Source: Bacteroides reticulotermitis JCM 10512 (GTDB lineage: Bacteria > Bacteroidota > Bacteroidia > Bacteroidales > Bacteroidaceae). From it: 64,000 nt of DNA. The stretch spans positions 62,001 through 126,000 of the forward strand of contig NZ_BAIV01000007.1 of assembly GCF_000517545.1 (NCBI RefSeq). The letters run 5' to 3'. The stretch's first letter is position 1; the number at the start of each line of letters is the position of its first letter. Under the pieces are notes generated by a model. That model ran no database searches. It saw nothing but the letters and a program-made list of their open reading frames with translations, and was not told the DNA's origin. Position numbers and translations under genes: made by a program. Below, in pieces: positions 1 through 7,968 of the stretch.

Positions 1-2099
1 TTAGCAACCTCCCAAGTCAGGTTGGGGGTACCGATGGTCCCGTTGCGATATCCCTTAATGGTATTTGTACCGAATTCCCCGAATGCATATTGACTACTTT
101 CATTTACTAAGCCGATATATGGGAAACGACGTCCGCCGATTACGTCATTGCCGACTTCACCGTAGGAAGCACGGACTTTGAGTGTCTCTATCCAGGGAGC
201 GACCTTTTTGACTAAAGGTTCTTCTGAAATAACCCATCCGGCCGAGAATGCCGGAAAGAATCCGAACTGTTTTCCTTTCTCAAAGTTTTCCGATCCGGTA
301 TACCCCCAGTTTGCCTCTACTAAATAACGGTCTTTGAATGCATAAGTAAAGCGTCCGGAATAGGCCAGGTTACGTTTAGGAATAGAAGCTATGATATCGG
401 TTCCGAGATTGGTGTCCGACATTTCTTGCATATATACCATTGCAAACGCTCCGAAACGGTGCTTTTGATTGAAAAGGCGAGAATAATTAAGGTATGCTTC
501 CGTGTAATAGCGTTTGGTTCCTGTAGTGCTAGATTCTTGTGCCATGAGTGAGATGTCTCTTACTTTTCTAAGCACCAAGTTACCATTGGCGTCACGCACC
601 TTTTCAGCTTCCCATAATTCCGGAGTCTTGATTCGTTTAACTTCGTTGTTGTTGTAGGTGTCGAATGCGAATGTTCCTTTAAATTTTAATCCTTTGGCGA
701 TGAAGTCTAAATCTTGCTCCAGACTGATGTTCGTCTCCATCTTATTTTGCCAAATGGTTTTGTATCCGGTTTTTGTCATGTGATATTCCGGCGTTTGTAC
801 ACCACCTATCGAAGGTTCATGCCCGGTGGAGTAACGCCGCGGGATACTGAGGGCTGTCAGCTGTGAGAAAGATCCCCAGATATCCGAGCCGGTGCTTCCG
901 GGTTGTGTACGGTTAATTAAATAGCCACCCAACCCTACTCTCACAAGTGTTGATTTGGTTATGTTCATATTTACATTGGCGCGATAGTTGAAACGTTCAT
1001 AAGTCGTATTTGTATCGTACTTGTTTTCTGAGCTTTTACTCTTATAGATCCCGTCCTGACTCGTATAACCCAATGAAACATAATAGGTAACATTGGTACC
1101 ACCGCCGGTTAAATTGATGTTGGCGATGTACTTCGGAGATACCTTCTTCAACATTAACTCCCGCCAGTTGACATTGGGATACAGGTCAGGGTCCATGTTG
1201 TTGGCTATAATGTCTAATTCCTCGCGTGTATAGCGCGGCAATTCATATCTTCCGATGGATGCTTCATTGGCCATTTGGGCATACGTGATGGCGTCAACGT
1301 AATCAGGCATTTTTCCTCTGGCATCAATGCCTGCCTGTACTTTTGCGCTGATCTTCACCTTGCCGGGTACACCTTGTTTGGTTGTAACTAGTACAACACC
1401 ATTTGCCCCACGCTGACCGTAGATGGCCGTTGCCGAGGCGTCTTTTAACACTGAAAAGCTCTCGATATCTTCTACCGGTATTTCGTTGAAGCTTCTTTCT
1501 ACACCATCGACCAATACCAATGCGCCCTGATTGGCACCAAACGTACTGATACCGCGAATCCAGAATTCAGACATATCAGCTCCTGGTTCGCCGCTACTTT
1601 GTATTGCGATAATGCCGGGAACAACACCTGCTAGCGAGTTGGTCAGATTCGCACCCGGCGACTTAAGTTGAGCGATATCTATTGTAGTATATGCTCCGGT
1701 CAGCGTCTTTTTCTGCTGACTACCGCTTGCGGTGATTACCACCTCTTCGATCACTTGATTGTCTTCTTTTAGAATGATAATTGCTCCTTTCTTATTTCGG
1801 ATACGTATAACAGGTAGTTCTTGGGTTACATAACCAATGTAAGATATTACTAGTACATCATACTCGGTTACTTTTAGTTTAAATTGTCCATCCATATTGG
1901 AAGTGGCTCCTAGTCCCGGTTGATTTTTGGCAATGATCGTAGCCCCTATTACCGGATTACCGGTTTCGTCTTTGATGATTCCCTGTATTTCCAGTGAGGA
2001 ATTTTCTTTTTGTGATTGCTGTGCATATAGTTGCATGGGTATATTCCATAGTGCGAAAACAACGAGCAATGTAAATACCGTTTTTATATACTTGTTCAT
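1..2099 (-). CDS. SusC/RagA-family TonB-dependent outer-membrane transporter (3' end cut by window edge)
   Basis: The frame is open from the ATG at 2099 to the left edge (about 699 codons), so the C-terminal part of the barrel is outside the window. A signal peptide (MNKYIKTVFTLLVVFALW, then a hydrophobic stretch ending near YAQ) is followed by a carboxypeptidase-regulatory-like domain at about residues 40-115. The plug then carries the SusC signature KDASATAIYGQRGANG near residue 220. SusC proteins import oligosaccharides through the outer membrane with a SusD lid lipoprotein; the SusD gene should lie just left of position 1. The gene starts 23 nt after the TIG/NHL gene and is probably co-transcribed with it in the GH92 locus. 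No frameshift was seen here. Family assignment is very secure; the substrate is inferred from the neighbours. Confidence 0.95.
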   Translation of the reverse strand, partial: MNKYIKTVFTLLVVFALWNIPMQLYAQQSQKENSSLEIQGIIKDETGNPVIGATIIAKNQPGLGATSNMDGQFKLKVTEYDVLVISYIGYVTQELPVIRIRNKKGAIIILKEDNQVIEEVVITASGSQQKKTLTGAYTTIDIAQLKSPGANLTNSLAGVVPGIIAIQSSGEPGADMSEFWIRGISTFGANQGALVLVDGVERSFNEIPVEDIESFSVLKDASATAIYGQRGANGVVLVTTKQGVPGKVKISAKVQAGIDARGKMPDYVDAITYAQMANEASIGRYELPRYTREELDIIANNMDPDLYPNVNWRELMLKKVSPKYIANINLTGGGTNVTYYVSLGYTSQDGIYKSKSSENKYDTNTTYERFNYRANVNMNITKSTLVRVGLGGYLINRTQPGSTGSDIWGSFSQLTALSIPRRYSTGHEPSIGGVQTPEYHMTKTGYKTIWQNKMETNISLEQDLDFIAKGLKFKGTFAFDTYNNNEVKRIKTPELWEAEKVRDANGNLVLRKVRDISLMAQESSTTGTKRYYTEAYLNYSRLFNQKHRFGAFAMVYMQEMSDTNLGTDIIASIPKRNLAYSGRFTYAFKDRYLVEANWGYTGSENFEKGKQFGFFPAFSAGWVISEEPLVKKVAPWIETLKVRASYGEVGNDVIGGRRFPYIGLVNESSQYAFGEFGTNTIKGYRNGTIGTPNLTWEVA

Positions 2100-2122
2100 A
2101 CTTTTTAGACTTAAAGTTTATG

Positions 2123-3504
2123 TTATTCGATGACTACCTGTCTGATACAGTGATTTTCACGATCGGCTACATACAACGAGTTTTTGTAGAATGTAACGGC
2201 TTCCGGATTCTTAAATTTAGCTTTGTCGGGTAGTCCGTCACTGTGCCCACCTTCACCGGGTTTGCCGGCGTACAGGGTAACTACACCTTTTGGGGTTACT
2301 TTGCGTATACAATGATTGCCTTTGTCGGGGATAAGTAAGTTGCCTTCCGGGTCTAAGCATGGAGTACTTGGGGTATTGAATCGTGCTGCCAGTCCGTCTC
2401 CATTATCATATCCGGAGGTAAACCATTCGCCTACAAAAGGTTCCGGAGTGCCGAATGTGTGAGTTGTTGCGTCGTAAGATACTTTATAGATGCAATGTTT
2501 AGCGCGTAGTACCAAATAGAGCACATCTCCTTCGAGGTTAAATAGTAACCGCATTTCCATGTTGTTATAACTACCTCGCACATTGAACATCTTCTCGTAT
2601 CGGTTAGGGGCCTCTTTATTGTATTTATATACCGCTCCCTCCCCGTTATGGTCGAAGAAGAGTTCGCCTGTTTTAGGATGTATGGCAACCGAGTTGGTTG
2701 AGGCTTGCGAGAACTCGATAAGCGATTTGACATTAATGAAGTTAGCATCTCGGGTAGAGTACATCACACATACATTATTCTGTACATCCCCACTCACCCA
2801 TCGATTCGGCATAAAGAGAGTATCTTGCGTGAGGCTGAACGTTACACCATTGCAAGATTGAAAAGGCCCGGAACTATTGTATACCAATGTTTCCACTTCA
2901 CCTCTGGAGGCTTTGCGAAGGGCTCCGCGCTTATTCCGGTCTCTGCCTTCATCTACCAATAGATCGTTCCGTCTTTATCGGTCGTGATCTGCCACGGACG
3001 ACGGGGAAGAGCCTCTTGATAAGGGCCATCAATACGAGTCGTGCTTTCCTCATTTGAGTCTAAGGTTCTCGGCTTGCCAATCAAAGTAGATACATTGCTT
3101 TTAAATAAGTAGTTAAACTCTTTTCCGGAAGTATATTCTACCTCTTCTTTTCCTTTCTTTATGTATAGGCGGACGTATCCTGTATCGGCGCGGGCCGGTA
3201 CTACTGCATACAGGATATTGTCGTTGACTCTTACGACTTTAGCCTTTAGCTCGTTGACTGTTACCCGTACATAGTTTGTGTCTGTACCGAGGTTGGTTCC
3301 TCGCAAAATAAGTTTAGTACCCATTCCACCGCTATCCGGATAAAAGGTTTCAAAGGTTGATTCCAGATCCGATTTAGGCGGATAAGAAGATTCTGTATTA
3401 CTCTTTATTTCGTCATTACAGCAAATAACGAGAAAAGAGAGCAACACACTGCAGAGCGAGAATGCTAGCTTTACTTTACGACTTTTGACTGTTAAATTTT
3501 TCAT
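2123..3504 (-). CDS. TIG/IPT-domain plus NHL-repeat lipoprotein, putative surface glycan-binding protein (frameshift near 2957)
   Basis: Two overlapping frames form one protein of about 460 residues. The first ends DKDGTIYW-stop and the second continues VDEGRDRNKRGALRK. Restoring one G in the GG at about 2957 joins them as TIYWVDEGRD. The N-terminus is a lipoprotein signal (FLVICCND, Cys near 28-29). Residues about 50-130 look like a TIG/IPT immunoglobulin-like fold (FYPDSGGMGTKLILRGTNLG). The rest contains NHL beta-propeller repeats, for example DKGNHCIRKVTPKGVVTLYAG and ADRENHCIRQV. Proteins of this architecture in Bacteroides PULs are thought to be cell-surface glycan-binding proteins; that role is inferred. 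It lies between the GxGYxYP gene and susC on the same strand. Confidence 0.8.
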
Positions 3505-3869
3505 GGTTTTTAGATTGTGATTATTATAAGATTAATTTTATGGGTTTATATTGTGGTGATATGACCGTATCCTATTATTGGCGAATTAAATGCAAGAGCC
3601 TTAAAAGAATGATTAATATTGGGTTAATTAACCGGAGGAACTTATTAATTCTTATATTTTGGGGTTACTTAACCCGAAAAAAGCTCTTTATTTTCTTGCT
3701 TGTTATCTACTTGTATTTTTCTATAGCTTTGATCGTTTGCTCCTTATTGTGCTTCATTCTCATCCTCCATATAAACTCTTGTAGCTGACGCACTTGAAAT
3801 CTTCGGATACTCTTCGTTGGCACATAGCAGCTGCGCCTGCACCGGAAACATTACCTTTAGCTGCTTCTC
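3505..3869. other. Intergenic region with paired GGGTTAA palindromes
   Basis: AT-rich gap of 365 nt between two minus-strand genes with no convincing gene. A short plus-strand frame here has no homology signal and an unlikely composition. The notable content is two 14-nt palindromic sites at 3621-3634 and 3662-3675, listed separately. Confidence 0.6.
3621..3675. promoter_or_regulatory. Candidate operator: two palindromic GGGTTA(A/C)TTAACC sites
   Basis: GGGTTAATTAACCG at 3621 and GGGTTACTTAACCC at 3662 share one 14-nt palindromic pattern and start 41 nt apart, close to four helical turns. Related half-sites occur upstream of the GxGYxYP gene and in the GH92/regulator divergent region. They may be binding sites of the Kelch/winged-helix regulator; this is inference from recurrence and position only. 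Confidence 0.4.
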
Positions 3870-5534
3870 CTACCACATCATCCGAACTGCTATATCTGCG
3901 AATGTACTCCAAGCATGAATATCAATCAAGCTGAAATCGGGTTGCTCGTCTTTAAGCAGTTTGGCAACGTATGCCGGTGTACCTTGTCCGTTGGAATTAT
4001 TCTTACCAAAATTCCAAAGTGTGTATCTGACTGTAATAACTGGGATTTCTATGCCTTCGTTGTTGGCATACCAATAAGTTTGTCCATGCCCTCCGTTGTA
4101 AGGTGCGTATTGCACTACAATAATCCCTTCAAGTTGGTTATTGGATTTGATGAAGGTTTTATAGGCGTTCTGCGCATTGACCGATTGGGCATTGTTGGTG
4201 AACAGACCGAGCACTTTGATACGATGCTGACGCATGTGTGCTGTTACTTTATTGGCTAACGTGGTTAGCTCTTTTTGCGTATCCTTTTGGGAGGCAAAAT
4301 CATCGATGTATATGTATCCGCCTCCACAGTTTTCTACGAGGGTGTTTTCAACACCTTGGTGGTCTACTATGTTTTTATAAACCGGCGGAGCTATCATACT
4401 TAGGTTGGTAGAAGGAATCCCAAACGCCAATTTCACATCCTTAGTTTGCCCATGTTTAAACCAGCCGTCATACCAGATGTGGAATATCCATTGTACGTTG
4501 TCTCCATCGGACAAGTAGTAGCTTATGTATTTGTTTGTATCATTCTCCGGATAGATCCTATTGCCCGGATTGATTATGTTTACGAGCAGATCTTTTTGTC
4601 TTTGGGCATAGTTGAGCGATGTTAACGACATGTTTAGATAGTAATTGCATGGCACCATTAAATGCCCTTTCTCGCTTATTCGTTGTACAAAAGAGTGCTC
4701 GTCCAAATCTTCCCAGCCATATATTGGAGAAGAAGGTTCCAGCCAATCCAGTACCTCATTGAGCAATTCCCAGTTGTGTCCTTTGTCGTTTTTTATATTC
4801 AGGACGAATAGGTTATGCACAATGGCAAAGTCTTTCATGTCGTTAGTTAACGAGCCCATGAGTACCAATGATTTATTGTTGCATTTGTCTTTAAATTCTG
4901 CCCAGGCATCCTTCGTGGTCTTTTGTCTTGCGTCGTAAACCATCTTTAGCCCTATCTCATCATACACTGTTTGGTCCCGAATATCCACGATGATGGCATT
5001 GTGTATATGTGACGCTACAGCAGCAACAGGCGAACTTTCGGGATTGTTGGTTATGTCTGTCAGTACATAGCCCTTGATTAGGTTAGAGAAAAGACCTGAT
5101 TTCAGAAGGGAAATGCCGTCTTCTTGAGATCTTTCACTAACACCTTGTCTTTTTAATTCTTGTTTGCACAGGGTGTATGAATATCGATTGTTGGGGTCTT
5201 CGAGCCAAATGGCCTCCTCCGACTCTTTGTTCTCAACCGCTCTGTTTACAATACCGGCCAAGGATTGACACATATTCGTATAAGGTAATCCTTTTCTTAA
5301 CTCGGGATTATTGTTGTCATTCTCAAGACTATGCATCAGGCATACATAATACCCTTTCGGAACTATATGCGACTTTAATAGCCAATACTGTCCGCAGTCA
5401 TCCGGTGCATCTATTGCTTCAAAGTAATCAGGTTTGGGTTCTACCGAATAGTTTTCCTCACTCACTCCCGTCTTGGAATCTTCACAACCGAGAGATATCA
5501 AGAACGGAATCAAATAAAATAAGTGTCTCTTCAT
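3870..5534 (-). CDS. GxGYxYP-type putative glycoside hydrolase lipoprotein
   Basis: A 554-residue protein with a lipoprotein signal (MKRHLFYLIPFLISLGCEDS, Cys17), so probably anchored in the outer membrane. A CGGGYIYIDDF segment matches the GxGYxY part of the GxGYxYP family motif, with Ile instead of Pro at the last position. Upstream, YYLSDGDNVQW is another conserved-looking acidic block typical of this putative hydrolase family. The family has been proposed as glycoside hydrolase from fold and gene context, not from well-known activity. It lies between the GH92 and TIG/NHL genes on the same strand, suggesting a shared role in degrading a mannose-containing glycan. The frame is intact. An alternative is another TIM-barrel-like surface lipoprotein. 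Confidence 0.65.
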   Translation of the reverse strand: MKRHLFYLIPFLISLGCEDSKTGVSEENYSVEPKPDYFEAIDAPDDCGQYWLLKSHIVPKGYYVCLMHSLENDNNNPELRKGLPYTNMCQSLAGIVNRAVENKESEEAIWLEDPNNRYSYTLCKQELKRQGVSERSQEDGISLLKSGLFSNLIKGYVLTDITNNPESSPVAAVASHIHNAIIVDIRDQTVYDEIGLKMVYDARQKTTKDAWAEFKDKCNNKSLVLMGSLTNDMKDFAIVHNLFVLNIKNDKGHNWELLNEVLDWLEPSSPIYGWEDLDEHSFVQRISEKGHLMVPCNYYLNMSLTSLNYAQRQKDLLVNIINPGNRIYPENDTNKYISYYLSDGDNVQWIFHIWYDGWFKHGQTKDVKLAFGIPSTNLSMIAPPVYKNIVDHQGVENTLVENCGGGYIYIDDFASQKDTQKELTTLANKVTAHMRQHRIKVLGLFTNNAQSVNAQNAYKTFIKSNNQLEGIIVVQYAPYNGGHGQTYWYANNEGIEIPVITVRYTLWNFGKNNSNGQGTPAYVAKLLKDEQPDFSLIDIHAWSTFADIAVRMMW

Positions 5535-5547
5535 AACATTTGATTTT

Positions 5548-5561
5548 GGGTTAATAATTAT
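5548..5561. promoter_or_regulatory. GGGTTAAT half-site upstream of GxGYxYP gene
   Basis: GGGTTAATAATTAT lies 14 nt upstream of the start codon at 5534 and repeats the GGGTTAA heptamer of the palindromes at 3621 and 3662. Its closeness to the start codon fits a site at or just downstream of a promoter. Function is unproven. Confidence 0.25.
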
Positions 5562-5636
5562 ACTAGATTTGAAAAAGGTTTCGTTCTATGTTTCTTTAAG
5601 TGGTTCTTGCTAAATATGGATTAAGAGAATCTCTGT

Positions 5637-7783
5637 TTATAAGCCCCATTTATGGTTAATTCTCCGATCTGTTTTAAATTTAATAGAAGCTCCGCTTTGT
5701 ATATCTTTCCATTCGATCCATGTTAGTTTGACTCTGCTCCCATTGATCTCCAGACTCTGAATATACGGTTTAGAGATACCCCCTCCTCTGATTTGGAGTT
5801 TTCCTTTCGGGAGATGTAAAGTGATGTCCTCGAAATATGGCGCACTGATGCTGAATCCCGCAACTCCGGGTATCATGGGGTATAAACCGATGGAAGCGAA
5901 GACATACCAAGAACCCATTGAACCGCAATCGTCATTTCCCGGTAACCCGGTAGGCTGAGAAGTATACATTTCGTTCAATATCCGATGGACTGTTTCAGAG
6001 GTTTTATACGGACGGTTTGTCCAATTGTATATCCAGGGGACCTGAAAGTTCGGTTCATTACCGGCTGCGAAATAGTGGTCGTCATAACCGGCATCCAAAC
6101 GGACGAATAGACTATCCAGCCGTGCGCAAGCTGCCTGTTTGCCACCGATGGTATCGATCAATGTTGTTAGATCATGAGGCACCATCCAGAAATAGTTCTC
6201 TTTAGTTGCTTCACGCCAATCATGATCCGGATTCTTCCAACTAAGGTCATGCGTATGGCGGGAGCGAAGCCAACGGGTAGAGGGATCATATAGATTTTTC
6301 CAGTTGTAGGAACGGTTGATAAAAGAAGTCGCTTCTTGCCTCTCGTGTAATGCTTGCAGGGCGAATTGCCCGATGGCATAATCGGCTGAGGCGTATTCCA
6401 GGCATAGAGAGGCATTTTCGATGCCTTTCTTTATGTAATTGGATAAGCCTGGGCGTACCTCTACATCTTGTGCGAATGTCCCCGGTACACATGCTCCTTG
6501 TTTCATATGTTTATAAGCTTTCTGGATATCAAAGTCCTGTCCACCGAAAGCATAGGTATTGGCAATGATGATGGGCATGGGATCACCGTGCATCACGCCA
6601 GTTTCTATATTAGCGGCAATCCATCGGCGTATCCTCCGGCTTGTTCGGCAAAGTCTACAGCCGATTGCATCATGTCAGATGTTTCTTTGGGATAGAACAT
6701 GGCTAGCAGTTGACATTGAGTACGGTATGTGTCCCATCCGCTGAAAGTTGTATAACACTCTTTTCCGGGCTGCGTTTTATGAACAGCGAAGTCGGCTCCG
6801 ATGTATTCGCCGTTTATGTCGCTGAACAGATTTGGGTGAATTAGTGTGTGATACCAGTGAGTATAAAATTGGGTCAGTTTATCTTTCTGGTCCGAGTGAA
6901 TTTCAATTTTACTCAATTGCTTATTCCATTCTTTTCGGGTATCTACCAATACCTGTTGATAGTTTCGATTGTCGTTATCACGCCGAAGGTTCTCTTTGGC
7001 GTTGGCTATCGAAACATAAGAAATAGCTATTTTGTATTCTATTGTTTGGCGGCTTTTCGTATCAAAACTGAAGTAACCTCCCGATTTAGCCCCTCCTATC
7101 TGTTCTCTTCCTTTCTTTAGGTTGCCTCCTTTCCAAGTTCCGTATTCTTTGGCTTGGCAGTTGAATTCTGCGACGAAGAATATACGATAGTCAGTTTTGT
7201 ATCCACAGAAATCACCTCCTTCAGCATATCCTTCGCAGGTAGATGGTGAAGTAATTTTGATAAAGGCGCTGGAGAGCTCGGTCGAGCTTACGCCGGAGCC
7301 GATCAGTATGGTACCTTCTTGGCTGCTGGCAGGAAATACGAATTGAGCAATTCCACTACGTTGAGAGGTTGTGATATTACAAATAACACCATCTTTCATT
7401 TGCAAAGATAAGCAGCCTGCCGAAGATTCCTTCACAGAGATGTAACGTGGATAGTCATCCATGTTCTTCGGAGATTCGGTTAGAGAACCGATGATGGGAA
7501 GTACAGGAAAGTTGCCCATATGAGCGCAACCTGAACCGGACATCTGATTGACTACGATTCCTTTCTGAGGAGAGAAGAAAGAGGGAGTGAACTGTATCAT
7601 TCCGAATGGATAACTTGCACCGATATAGGTGTATCCGCTGCTTAGTCCGTTGCCTTCGCTTCCAATACGGGTATCTACAAGTTGGGCATAGTTTGTGGGG
7701 GATTCTTGTGCCGGAATTTTAGCGTGAATAAGCAGGAGTAGTGCTATGTATAAAACTCCCTTGTTACAATGGTTTGTTTTCAT
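5637..7783 (-). CDS. GH92-family alpha-mannosidase (frameshift near 6627)
   Basis: About 715 residues in two frames. The N-terminal part carries the GH92 opening (LVDTRIGSEGNG, then YIGASYPFGMIQFTPSF). The C-terminal part carries GDPMPIIIANTYAFGG, SYNWKNLYDP, NEPNFQVPWIYNW and the catalytic-region block GNDDCGSMGSWYVFASIGLYP, written here as fragments of the conserved GH92 barrel. The break is at about 6627: adding one C in the coding strand gives GGYARWIAANIETGVMHGD across the join. GH92 enzymes are calcium-dependent exo-acting alpha-mannosidases. The start at 7783 (MKTNHCNKGVLY) is preferred to an upstream in-frame ATG at 7825 because it begins a clean signal peptide. First gene of the minus-strand PUL. 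Confidence 0.9.
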
Positions 7784-7852
7784 TGTCTGATATACTTTTA
7801 AGATTAATAGCCACAAAGAAAACAAAGTACCCTTAATTAATGGATTAAATTG

Positions 7853-7882
7853 GGGTTAATTCATGCCACCTTTTTTTAACCC
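7853..7882. promoter_or_regulatory. Candidate operator, inverted GGGTTAA...TTAACCC in divergent region
   Basis: GGGTTAA at 7853-7859 and TTAACCC at 7876-7882 form an inverted repeat with a 16-nt spacer between the divergent GH92 and regulator genes. The same heptamer recurs at 3621, 3662 and 5548. This is where an autoregulating PUL regulator would be expected to bind. Confidence 0.4.
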
Positions 7883-7968
7883 TCTGATTTATTTCCGACA
7901 GGCGATTGTGCCCTATATGATTTTAAGCACTATCTTTACCAGCGTAAAAAAACGTAAGCCCTAATAAT

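Noticed and set aside
3540..3788. An 82-codon hydrophobic plus-strand frame in the gap between TIG/NHL and GxGYxYP
   Set aside because: AT-rich composition, no promoter or homology signal, and it overlaps the palindromic sites.
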